Positions 1-11,212 of a DNA stretch of 64,000 nucleotides are shown here, piece by piece. The stretch comes from Pithys albifrons albifrons (lineage: Eukaryota > Chordata > Aves > Passeriformes > Thamnophilidae): positions 33,612,523 through 33,676,522 of the forward strand of contig NC_092462.1 in assembly GCF_047495875.1 (NCBI RefSeq). The letters are read 5' to 3'. The notes under the pieces are model-generated. The model saw nothing but the letters and a program-made list of their open reading frames with translations, made no database searches and was not told the origin of the DNA. Every line of letters starts with the position of its first letter. Position 1 is the stretch's first letter. The position numbers and the translations under genes were made by a program.

Positions 1-545
1 GTCTGCCTTTTGGGAGCTTTTGCATAGCTGAAACATTATGGGCTAAGTCAGCAAAGGACCTCCAACTATCAGAAAAAAGTGCTGTATTGAAGGACTTAGT
101 TTTCTGCTGACACAATTCTTCTATGAACAAGCTATTCAACAAAGTTTTATCTTCATACACATATGGAAAAAGTCAGATCTCCTGCCAAGAAAGATCTCCA
201 TGTTATCTACCATTTTGATTTGCAGGTCAATGTGTTACCTCAGTGTATTTTGTGTCAAGAGAAGTGCTTATATAAGAGATGTTTACAATACAAGGTAATG
301 TTTAGTAGAAAAGACTACATTGCCCTAGTGCATGTGACAAGGCCATGACGTGTGCCCAGCACGTAAATGTTTTTTCTGTTGAATTTTTAGAATAGTGGCT
401 GATGTGGGTCAGCTAAGGCTATTAGTAGCCAACCATACCTGTTTGTTGGCACAGAAGATATGTTTTAAGGTAGAGAATGCTACCAGTGAGCAGTATGGGC
501 AAAGGCATGTAATTTTCCTACACTGCCTTTCCCTTCCCTACACAG
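1..545. other. Unique AT-rich DNA, no gene seen
   Basis: No repeat family or gene is recognised. Short open frames here show no domain. The last 27 bases (about 519-545) form a pyrimidine-rich tract ending in ACAG, which resembles a splice acceptor for the coding-like block that follows. Confidence 0.5.
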
Positions 546-923
546 GTCTGAGTACAGGCTGCCCCACTATGCACTGCTGCACACATGCTTTCATCCCTCT
601 GGACACACAACATGGTACCCTACTATGAAAAAACCCTAATGCTGATGACTCCAGATCCTCACCTTCCTGGCCTGGATGAGTTGCCTAAAGTGTTCCAAAT
701 TGCAAAGGAGGCCCAGCTGAAGGGCTGGCAGCCTCTGATTGTTCATGACCTTGCAATGGCTTCCACTCTTGATGGTCCCCATTCTCAGATTAACATTATC
801 CTGAAGAAGACCTTTCAAAGGATGAAAAGGAATATGTTGGGGAGCAGTCATCTTCTACACTGTGGCTGCCATCACCTGTACTGATGAGCCTGGCAGTGGT
901 ATCAGCCCGCAATCTCCGGTCTG
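546..923 (+). pseudogene. Decayed coding-like block, possible former exon
   Basis: This block is richer in G+C than its surroundings. It is preceded by a pyrimidine tract ending in ACAG (to 545) and followed by GTAAGA (from 924), a strong donor match; the 378-base length is a multiple of three. The main frame (585-884) encodes a protein-like stretch containing HLPGLDELPKVFQIAKEAQ. It has an in-frame TGA at 549-551, and after about position 800 a different frame reads more like protein (EEDLSKDEKEYVGE) up to the donor. I do not recognise the family. It could be an exon of a decayed gene, part of an unknown element, or chance. If it was coding it is now broken by at least one stop and one frameshift. 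Confidence 0.3.
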
Positions 924-3900
924 GTAAGAAAAAAGTGCCTTGAAACATGTTTGAAAGTGTTGGGTTAAAGCAAAAAGATAAGGATATTTGCAAGTTGTTG
1001 TCACAAATTATTGGCTTTTAAAGACAAACAATTCTGATGCAGTTTAAATTATAGCAATGGAATGGTATCAGAGATAATTTTGATACATTATAGTTTCAAT
1101 TCTGGCTGCCAGAGGATGGAAGAGCTACTTTCCACTGAAGAAGCAAGAATTTGATTTTATATTTTTCCTGAATGATGTAATAAGAATGACTTAATAACTA
1201 CTGACTGAGAAAATGATATATGTTGGCTATGACCCAGGTAGGTTATTCACTGTTAACTGAAAAAAACCCTGTGTCAAAATAGATCTTTTTTCAGTTGGTT
1301 TTACATTATGGAGGTGTACTGAACATTCTGTAAGTGCACATTCATTACATTTACTGTCAGTTGTTTCATGTGAATAATTTACAGCAAATGATCTCCAAAA
1401 AATCAATACCAGACTTCTGAATTTACAAAGTCATTGGATATGCAGAAGTAAAGCTTTTATATTAATTAGAAATAGATCTTAACTTTTCCCCCGATGTGCA
1501 GAAAAAAAAAGAACCCAAAGACAAGAAATCTTTCAGAGTCTTAGTAATTATAAGTACTTATCAGTCATTTACTAAAATACAGTGTGCTGTCCTAGCATTG
1601 CCACTGGCTTTGATGTCCTCAAGAGCATGATGAGGTCTGGTGTATAGACTTTTTCAGCATCCTTAGTTACATTCTTATTTTGTCTCCTAAAGGGAAAACA
1701 ATCAGCCAAATAAACATGGACAAAACTGGGAAGTACAATGCTTCTTTTCCATAACACCATGAAAAATATTGCCTTAGAGTGCAAATAAGCACTTGTGGCT
1801 ATGGCTTGAAATGGAGGAGAGTTACATCTTGTAACCCTGTTGCTTATGGGAAGTTACTCATTACTTTGTAATATTTATTTTAAAAAAAGTGACTATATAA
1901 TTTTTTCTCAATTTTAAAAGTTTAACTAATATTTTGGAGTAAGATTATTTTTTCTTGTCTGTGTTTGAAGCATTCCAACTATATTAGCCCTAACTACTGT
2001 TGGTAATATCTAAATAATTCTGTACACTAGATTTCTGATGTCTTTACTGCTCAGTGGTTAGCAAGTTATGGGATTTTTGGTTCATGGAAACAAACAGTTG
2101 TCTGTCCTTTGGCTGGAGGTACAAGGAAGCTCCACAGGTCAAGGAAGCCCCACAGTAGACAGCAGAGACAAGCTTGTACCAGGTTTTCCTCTTTCTCCGT
2201 CAGATAGAAAGCTCCAACTCTAGCTGAGGGGTCCTTGTGTTCTCCATCCTTCCTACTTGCATGACACACACATCAGTTTCATGCGACATTCTTTTCAGAA
2301 ACTACCTGCACAGCCCCCACATTATTTCATATATATTGAATTGAACACACAGTCACATATACACAGGCAGTTAAATGCCACCCTGATGTACATACATCAT
2401 GTCTTCAGAGTAGTGCAGGAAATCACGTGCTAGATACATGACATAGAGCCAGTCTCCACAATTTGTCCTAAAAGCCATGTGTATTTACCAGCTTTTTCTT
2501 TTCTTAATATAATTTGTGTAGTCATTGGTGTTTTCTGGCACTCGGGTAAAAAAATATTTTTTCACCCTCATGCTTAAAATCTTGCAGAAAATACTGCCCT
2601 GAGGAAGACCTTTCAGTTTACGGAATAGCCCTCAGCCCTCATATGGCATACAGCTCTTCCTTGTGAGCTCTTGTCAAAAAGCACCACACTGGTAAGCCCA
2701 GTTCATTGCTTTTACTAAGTGAGGGAGGCCATGTCAGAGAGAAATTTACACACATGTGCACACATTGTTTGTACTCAATTGCTGTTCAGTTACAGAAATA
2801 CCAGATTTGTTTGTACCTATCACCCAACTAGTTAATGAGCCATTGGCATTTTTGAATGGGGGGAAGGGGAATCGTTCAGTAGAAAACTAAGATTTATATT
2901 CAGCCCTTAGATGCATAGATTGTATTATATACTGGATATGGTTAACAATCCATTAAGCTAAGGCCTTTCTTTAGTACTTAGAATGCCTGTAAAGAGGGGA
3001 GAATGGCTCTTGTTTGTTGTTTTTGAATATGTTGTGTTTAATTACTTGCTTTATAAATGTGCAGTAATCTGCACATGCACTACTGTACAAGTGCATATTA
3101 AAGAAAAGGAAAAAAAAACTTTCAGGTGACTCACAATCACCTATTCATAATGATGAATAACTATTTAATTTACTTTGTGATAGGAACCCTACTCTAAGAC
3201 CCCCTCCTCACCCTCACCAAAGCTCTTTGCTTCTACATTGTTTGCGGTGTTTTTGATTTCGAATATATGTTCTTGCAGAAATTAACTGTAGCACCTTTCC
3301 TATTATGAGAAGAAAATGGCAGGTTTTATTGTCTTTGCTTCTACCTTGATATAATAACACAACATAAAACTTCAATTTAAGCTTGAGTCTGAGTAGGGCC
3401 CAGCTAACCCACTGCTTGGTAGGCTACAAGATATTTTGCAACAGGGGGCCTCCAACATCATGTTGAATATTTTAGTGGATAGCATTTGTTTTGCTCAGCA
3501 TTTCAGAAGCTACACCAATGTATCAATGTCTGAGAAGCAGCTGAGTAGCTGCCAGTACTTGTGAAGTTATCATTAAGCTGTAATAAGTCATTCAGACAGT
3601 GCTATACTTAATACTTCCTACTGGCCAACTCTTTTCCTAATCAGTAAGTGAAAATCACTGCCAGAGACAATTGTTCCCAGCGGTGTAACCAGTTCCTAGA
3701 AATCAGATACAGATAGAAGTGACTGTGCTCAAAAAACAACTTTAGCCATTATAACATATCTAAAGTACTATATATATATATCAACATATAAAGTTATAAA
3801 TCTAATATATCTAATTAATGAGTTGTAAAGAGAAGCTGAAGTGTACTCCTTGTTAGGATAGTACAAATGTCACATCAGCAGTAGCACATACAAAGAATCA

Positions 3901-5440
3901 CTTCTATTTCCATAATTATAATATGTACAAACTTTTCTCTGAACTTCAAAAGCACAAAAAATGAAATACATGAGAAATGTTAACTTATTGCTTACTCTTC
4001 TTAATGCTACTTGTCAGATACTAAGCAAAGAGTTTTGTGTAGCAACTGCAGTTAAATAGTTTTTTTGTTGATATGTGAATGAGTGCATTCTCAAAAGAGC
4101 AGCTTTTTCTTTCAAGCCCACAGTGTGAAGGAATATATTATGCAAGAACTCAAAGAAATGTCTTTATCATCTAAAGCTCTTCGCATTAGAACAAATAAAA
4201 TATTGTAATTGTCTTCAGTGAAAACTCAGCTGACCCTTTGATAGAGTAACATCTATTATGCAGATCCCAATTATGTTTCTGTAGACTTGATTATGCTTTT
4301 TATTTCAAATAATAGGGATAAAAGCCTTGCTTTCACAAGTGAAAATCCTTCATTAATCAGCCTTATTTTTTAATAATTCATTTGCTACTTGCATAAGTAT
4401 TTACAGACTCAAAAGCAATGTTTTGGTTGATGGTATTATTTCACCCATTGTGGAGAACCATTCCCCTGAGTCATGCAGTATTAATTCTGATACGCGTGAA
4501 TGCAACTCTTTAAAAAATGATGTAACAAGAAAAATAATTAGTACTTTATGCCCCATTTGAATTGTCAGGGTGAAAAAATTTAACCAGGGAATAGAAAAAA
4601 ACCACCCAAACAACACATTAATGAGAAGATTTAACTAGCAACTGTGAGCCAAAGTCATTGTTCTCATTTATGTATCAGTTTGCACCACTAGGAGAGGAGA
4701 GATTTACCAGTATCAATAAATTAATTTAAATAGATATAAAAATAGGAGCAGTAGAGAAAATATATATATATTTAGAGAAGATTGAAAAAAAAAATAGAGG
4801 CTGTGTGTAGACTAGGATTTATAAGACTGATTCTTCTAAAAGAAATTGATGGAAGTGGAGATAAGTGACTAGAATAGTAGATGTAATTGGTCTATAGATA
4901 TAAGATACTGAAAAGAAACAGTCACAGCAATATTTAAGAACTTGAATGAAGCATTTGAAAGCAACTAAATTTCAATAGTCTGCTGAACCATCTCTAGATG
5001 TAAAACAAATGTACTTTCTTAAGTGAGGAATTTGAAAATATTAGCAGGAAAGAAAACAAATCATATATTTGCACAGAATTAACAGCCAGTTATTAACCAA
5101 ACCAACTCACATGTCTGAAAAAAATGTAATTCTTGCACTTTAGAAAAGGAGTTGGTCTTGATGCAAATCTGGAAAGTAATTGGATATTTCAGTGACATGA
5201 TTTTGAATATCAAAAAGAACTGAATGATCACAAATACAGACTCAATATTCAGGTTACTTCCAGGTATGCTAAGAAATGTAGAAAATCAAACCCAAAAAGG
5301 CAATGTTCCTGCCTCTTCTCCCTTACGCAATATCCTCTACACTGCTTTTCTCAGTTACACAAATGTTAGCAGATGGATGTTAATATTGTCACACTGGGAA
5401 CTCTGTTCTCTGAAGGGTGGAATGGACACCATCAGCCAGC
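924..5440. other. Unique AT-rich non-coding stretch
   Basis: No CR1, LTR or SINE sequence is recognised over 4.5 kb. There are short AT microsatellites near 3771-3782 and 4762-4773, and scattered A or T runs. Open frames are short and lack domains. Confidence 0.55.
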
Positions 5441-6037
5441 GAATTGAGGGAAGTGATTGTGCCCCTTTCCTCTACTCTGGTGAGACCCCAAATGGAGTAC
5501 TGAATCTGGTTCTGGGGTCCTGGGCACATGAAACACATGGACCTATTTGAGTGAGTCCAGTTTAGGACCATTGAAATGATCAGAGGGCTGGACCACCTCT
5601 CCTATGAGGAAAGGCTAAGAAAGCTGGAGTTGCTCGATCTGGAGAAGACTCTGGAGTGGCCTTCAGTATTTAAATGGGGCTTATAAGAAAGATGGAGTTA
5701 GGTTTTTTGGGGTGTTTTTTGTTTGGTTGGTTGGTTGGTTTTGGTTTTTTTTTAAAGCAGGGCCTGTAGCAATAGGACAAGGAATAATGGTTTTAAAGTA
5801 AAGGATGGTAGGTTCAGACTAAATGTAAGGAAAACACTTTTTACAGTGAGGGTGGTGAAGTACTGTCACAGGTTGCCCAGAGAGGCAGTAGGTGCTCTGT
5901 CCCTGGAAACATTCAAAGTCAGATTAGATGAGGCTCTGAGCAACCTGGTCTAGTTGAAGATGCTCATTGCGGAGGACTTGTTCTAGATGACCTTTAAAGG
6001 TCCCTTGCAGCCAAGACATCCTCTGATTTTATGATAC
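5441..6037 (+). mobile_element. CR1 LINE fragment, 3' part
   Basis: The sequence reads in the CR1 sense direction. It runs from the end of the reverse-transcriptase ORF (CTGGTGAGACCCCAAATGGA near 5480) through the 3' region (GTTGCCCAGAGAGGCAG near 5872; CCTGGAAACATTCAAAG near 5901) to a degenerate octamer tail CTGATTTTATGATA near 6022. Most of the 5' part is missing, as in typical 5'-truncated CR1 copies. A T/G-rich simple tract (5701-5753) lies where a short T run normally sits. Many frame breaks show that it is inactive. Strand, order and tail make CR1 secure; the subfamily is not assigned. Confidence 0.9.
5701..5753 (+). repeat. T/G-rich simple tract inside CR1
   Basis: A 53-base stretch of T runs broken by G or GG, including a (GGTT)4-like core at about 5723-5740. 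It interrupts the CR1 copy and so formed after, or by expansion within, that copy. Similar tracts lie at 8555-8610, 17317-17432, 34041-34078 and 55612-55663, and on the other strand at 35614-35690 and 49712-49750. Confidence 0.85.
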
Positions 6038-8554
6038 AGTGCCTGAAAAGGGAGTGATAACCTTTCAGCCCAAGAAACTGTTCTTAATATTGTGCCTATC
6101 ACTGGTATTATAGATAAGGAAATAAAAATTTTAACAGCAAAAATCTTTGTATTATTACTTTTTTTTATTGACTACACTGTCTAGCATGTAGGGGTTTTTT
6201 TTGAATAATATTGCAACTGTCTTTATTTTGATAGGTATTTGTATTTTTTTACTTAAGTAATTTTGTCTTATTTTCAAGGACAAGGATACTCTGGTTATAT
6301 CTGAATGGCAACTGTAACTAATAGTTGTATGTTTATACAGAAACTGAAATTAAGTGTCTACCTCCACAGAGGAAGTTGAAAACAAAAATTATTTTCTACT
6401 GTTCTGTACAGTCATGTAATCAAATTGACATTTCCGGAGACTTTTGAAGACCTACCCCTGCCCATGTTACTGTCATCATGTCAAAGAAAGTGTTGCATAG
6501 AAAAAAATTCTGGGGCAGAAATCAAAACATGTAGAGGATTTTTTTCTGTACCTTTCCCAGATGTCAATGTATATCTATCTATACATAATGAGAAAAATCT
6601 CCTTCCCTCTCTTTTCTCTCTTCTCATAACACTATTTTATGTAATCAGCTATGTTCTTCATTTTAGCACAGCGTTAACAAGATTTTTTAACTGGTTATCA
6701 ATATCTTTCATTTCATAACCCTGTAATTATTAAGACTTAAATGATGTCAGTCATAGCTCACATGTTGCTCCTTTACTGGACATTGAATTCAATTTCTTTT
6801 TCTACCTCTAATTTTCATCTGTCTTACATATGCACACAGTGGTTTTGAAGATATAATAGCTAGTTTAATTTATTGGTTCACAGTAATGCAACATCAATGC
6901 ACATTCCACAAGCACAGATCTCTTCAGGCAGAAAGAAATTAATCAATCTCCCTGACAGTCATGACTTACTATTATAGTTACTGACAATGTTAAGAATGCC
7001 TGGTGGAGACACAAAATTTTGATCTTACTTAAGATCCTCTTTCATAGTAAGTAAAAGAGGGATGGGTGTTTTTTTGTATTTTTAGATAATTCTGAGAAAC
7101 AACTGTGCTTTAGTACCTAAAATTTATTTTTGGTAAAAAATGAATTCACTTTTCTTAGCTGTTTTTATTCTGTGGGTAAGCATTGCCCAATTTCAGAGCT
7201 ATTCATGTATTTTGTGATCTGCTACATATGACTATAGAGGTGAAAAATTTAACATGTGGAAGACTGGACCACTTAAAGTTTTCATGCAATCTCATTGTCT
7301 CTTATATTTGTAAATGAAACTGTTTTTACACAGTGATTACTGTTCATGAATGATTTCAGCAGAAGAAAAATAGGCATTTGTTGTTACAACTCCAAGGAAT
7401 CTTGAGATGATTTGAGGCATTTGAAGATGGAACTGAGAGATTTTGTTTAAATTCACATGAATACAGTCCAGTATAGCCTTCAGACTGAAGAAGATTGAAA
7501 GTAATAAATACAGCCCTTAGGACACAGTAAACTTGTTTCTTTTAACTGCCTGCTGAATCCTGAACATATTTAATCCATTACTGAGTTTCAAAAAGTCCTT
7601 CTTATATAAAAATATGAAGAGCAACTATAAAAAACCCACAACAACCAAGAGACAACATTGACATCCACTTCACTGTGTTACCTGCCTTAACACTTCTTTA
7701 AATATAGTCTGATTCAGATGTTATTGACACTATCTCATGATTCTTTCATTCCAGCATGACTTTATAATGCCGATAAATTTTCATACTGTTTCAAAACTAT
7801 CTTTTCAGAAGCTGGATAAGTGGATGCAACCACCTCTACTATACTGCAGGGTGAATAAATGCAATTAGCTTCAGAGTCCCACTACTCAAAAACCTGTGAA
7901 TTTCTAAGATTCCTGGGGCCCTATATTGGATGGAAAAATTGAAGCAATGACTGCTGATACATCTTCTACCACCTTATTTAAGTTTTCAATAGAAAACAGT
8001 ATATTTGGGCTTTTAGGGAGCAGGAATCAGCCAAAAATATATAGGCAGGGATTTGCAAATAGGGCCCCCTCTTTTGCCTCTCCTGCCCCCCAGTAGCTAA
8101 ACTAGTGCAGTTATAGTCTCAACTAAGTCAGCAAAGCTCAGGCCTATGTTAATAAATGGCCGAATAACATAACCACAGGGCTGAGCTGTATTCCAGTGTA
8201 AATTTCCCTCCAGTGGAAAACGCTACCTTTCAATTAAGAGGCTTCAGTGTTCATTGGAGCAAGGACTAGAGCCTGCACATGAATCAACCTTTTGTTTCTT
8301 CTATTTCTTTTTGTTCCAGTGACTATTTCATTACTTTCTGGTAGGGAAATTAATTAAATACCTTCAGCTGAAGAAATTTAGGACAAGAGATATGTCCCTG
8401 GCTGTCTGGTAACATTGCAATTAGGGCACTCTGCTGAGATGGAAAATACTTTCATCAAAATGCAATCAGATATGGAAGAGACATTAACTGAGTCCCAGCT
8501 GAGCACCCTGTCAGCTCTGCAGCTGTGCTTTATGGCAGGATTGGACATTTCTCT
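6038..8554. other. Unique AT-rich non-coding stretch
   Basis: No repeat or gene is recognised. Only short open frames without domains are present. Confidence 0.55.
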
Positions 8555-8610
8555 GTGTGGTTTTTTTTTTGTTTTTTTTTTTTTTGTTTGTTTGGTTGGG
8601 GTTTTTTTTA
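8555..8610 (+). repeat. T/G-rich simple tract
   Basis: T runs up to 14 long are broken by G, GTTTG and GGTTGGGG. It is a low-complexity tract of the same style as the one inside the CR1 at 5701. A short open frame across it is a composition artefact. Confidence 0.85.
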
Positions 8611-10255
8611 ACCCCTAAAGGTTTCAGATTGCTTTGAGCTTTTCTGCAAGGTTCTACCCTGGAGGTCTAATCTCTGAATCCCACTGTCACTGAGATGCAC
8701 TATAGACAAAGGGCTGCTTTACTGTAGACATTGCTGTTCATCCTGAGCAGCAGAATTGTAGGCATTTAAGAGCTTTGCTGGGTGTTTTGATACTATAAGC
8801 TCTGGTGAATTCATTGGGTGTGTTCCAGTGCACCTTGCTGAGCTAGAAGACAACCTGCAATAATATTCTCTCCCACAGTACACAACAATGTGCTGAGCAT
8901 CATCCTCCTCCCCATACGGAGGAGCAACGTAACATGACCTCTGAGATTCCAAGGTTTAGCACATACATAACATAACTGCTGTAGACTGCTGTTTTCTATT
9001 TCACTTAACAGGCTATGTGGCTGAAAGACAAGACAGTGTGACCAGGCTCAACAGGTAATCTTACACTTTGCTTACCATTAGTTTGCCTTTATTTATCTAT
9101 TATGCACAAAGAATTAATTCTGTGTCTCAACAGGACACCAGTCAGGGATGTATATGTGAGATCTGTAATTCAGATGAAGCTCTTTTGCCAGAAAATTCAA
9201 AACAGTTTCTCTTTAACCTGTATCAAACAGATTTATCAAGTATTTCATTGTTTTTTAAAGGTAAAGAAAGAAAAAGTAGGTCAGAAACTATGACACCAAA
9301 TCAGAACAACCAGCAGATTCACTGTGAAATGCATCTATGAAAAGCATAAGCAAATAATAGCCTAGAAATAAGATATTCTAAACTAATTAAGCCTGTATAA
9401 GTTGGTTTAGTGCACTGGTGACCTGACAGAGTTTGTAGATCTTCCATTTTCCTTGATGTTTAGTAGCTTTATGTTTTAAAAAATCTGAATAAAATATATC
9501 AAAACTATCTGGAAGGGACTAGCTCACAAGACTGCTTTTTCAGTTTCTCTCTTAAGTATTCTTTTCATGTCAGTGTGCTTTCATGCTTGTCTGTACATGA
9601 CTATCTGAAGGGTTCCTGCAATGCTGAAAGTGACAAACACACATCTCCATAACCTCACTGCTGGTCAGAATATACCATTCAATCACTTTTGTGCTCTGTG
9701 CCTTAGCAAGACTTTGAAAACCATACCTCAGCTCTCTCTACCAAGAGGCTTGCAAGAAGTTTCTGCTTAACGTACATAATTCAAATGAAATGGTAGTAAC
9801 CCAATAGTTAACCAAATTATAATGTTCCATAGATATTGTCAAATGGCATTCAACAGCAGCCAGACACATAAGGGAGACCTGCATCAATAGAAGAAGTAAA
9901 TAAAAAGCAGGTTTTTCAGCTGTGATGTTTTTCTATTTTGTTCTTTTTATATATAACAAGAATGCATCTTTCTTGGAGGTTATAAAGCTCCCTCCCAGAA
10001 GGAAATCTGTTCATTGTCAGGAACCTGTTTTGTCTGCTGCAAGTTTTTATTTCTCTATTTTAGTCCTCTTTTATTTTAACTACTTTTTGTGATTTAGTTT
10101 GTTGTTTTATGTACAGTCTTCCTTTTTGTTTTTATGAGAATTCTTACAAACTTTACATAGACTTACAGAGAGTAGAACTGAACCTTCCATTGCAGAGCTT
10201 TTTATATTTTTTCATTTAATTTATTCTAATATTGTTAACTTACAGATGATAATTT
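8611..10255. other. Unique stretch, one weak open frame
   Basis: Mostly unique AT-rich sequence. A 77-codon minus-strand frame at 8719-8952 has balanced composition, but I see no domain and no clear exon borders. It includes a 7-bp stem, CTCCTCC...GGAGGAG, near 8909-8928. Not called as a gene. Confidence 0.5.
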
Positions 10256-10302
10256 TTTTTCTTTTAGTATTATCAGTACCCTTTTAAACATAGCCTAAAA
10301 AA
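10256..10302 (+). repeat. Inverted repeat, left arm (47 bp)
   Basis: This arm is identical over 47 bases to the reverse complement of 10884-10930, by direct reading. It starts in a T run, holds AGTATTATCAGTACCC, and ends in an A run after CATAGCCT. The arms are separated by 581 bases. I see no target-site duplication outside the arms and do not recognise a transposon end. Confidence 0.9.
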
Positions 10303-10883
10303 TTTGCATTTTGCTACTGTGTGTCTGAGTTAATGGAGATACAAAAGAGCACTGGGTGGAAGGATGGCATGAGTGACCTGCAATCCCTTTGTATGGTTCT
10401 GGACAGGAGGCCTACACATTGTCCTGCGATGTCTCCCTTCCCAGAGGATCATCGTTTTCAAGCTAGACTGGATTGTGAAATAGGGCTACTTCTTGTCCTG
10501 GATGTCGTGTGTCAGAGGGATTTTCTAATAAAGTACTTCATAGCCTTGAACAGGAAATTTTTTTTTATGACTGAAAGCATGTGTTTTGATTTTTTTTTCT
10601 CAGCATGAACAGGTATTAAAAAAGATTCCACTCTTAATGTTTAATTTGTATTGTAGAATTATGCTTCGTGCTTCTTAACAAGTCTGTCCTAAATGCATTT
10701 CCTGAAAGCAATTAGTAACTTGAAGCAGGCAACCTAAATGAAGGGAATCATAAACCAGTTCTTAGTGTAGTCACAACTTTCCCCTCACAAGAGAAACACA
10801 GAATTATAATATTATGCTATAAATATTCTACTGTTCTTCTACTATACTAGAAATATTATTCTTTTATAATGAGTGTACACAAT
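10303..10883. other. Loop of the inverted repeat
   Basis: The 581-base spacer between the two 47-bp arms. It has a 95-codon plus-strand frame (10321-10608, GTG start) with no recognisable domain, ending in a phenylalanine-rich stretch from T runs. Nothing identifies it as a transposase. It may simply be ordinary DNA between the two copies of an inverted duplication. Confidence 0.5.
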
Positions 10884-10930
10884 TTTTTTAGGCTATGTTT
10901 AAAAGGGTACTGATAATACTAAAAGAAAAA
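10884..10930 (-). repeat. Inverted repeat, right arm (47 bp)
   Basis: Exact reverse complement of 10256-10302. Outside this arm the sequence continues TGACAAGGGA, which does not match the left flank. The shared segment contains TTTTTCTTTTAG, so each arm also looks like a splice-acceptor tract on its own strand. Confidence 0.9.
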
Positions 10931-10998
10931 TGACAAGGGAATTACTGTGTGAGAGAGAGCCTTCTGTAGATATGTGGTTTTTTTTCAGTTCTTCAGTG

Positions 10999-11211
10999 TC
11001 AAAGACTGTGTGCCATTGCTGGATCTACTGATGTGCATTTGAATACTTCAGGAGCAATATTGTATGTTAGCTCATTTTCCAAGGCTTTATTGAAGACATA
11101 CTTTCTCTGCCCATACCCAATCTCCACTCTGAGATTACTGGGAACAGTATTAAATTGCATAATGTATAGATGATCTTGTGTTTTATTTTTAGAAATGTCA
11201 TCCTTATCCAC
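10999..11211 (-). other. Exon-like open frame, unknown product
   Basis: On the minus strand a strong acceptor-like tract (TTTTTCTTTCTTCTTTAG) ends at 11212, and an uninterrupted 70-codon frame begins directly after it with VDKDDISKNKTQDHLYIMQF. It carries RVEIGYGQRKYVFNKALENE in the middle and stops at TGA. Its residue composition is balanced, unlike the hydrophobic frames that AT-rich noise gives. I do not recognise the protein. It could be a terminal exon, a pseudo-exon or chance. There is no poly(A) signal just after the stop that I would trust. Confidence 0.25.
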
Positions 11212-11212
11212 C

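Noticed and set aside
5224..5550. 108-codon plus-strand open frame
   Set aside because: The second half is CR1 sequence and the first half is unique; no protein family.
8719..8952. 77-codon minus-strand frame with balanced composition
   Set aside because: No recognised family and no convincing acceptor or donor at its ends.
10256..10930. DNA transposon with terminal inverted repeats
   Set aside because: No flanking target-site duplication and no known terminal motif; kept only as an unexplained inverted repeat.
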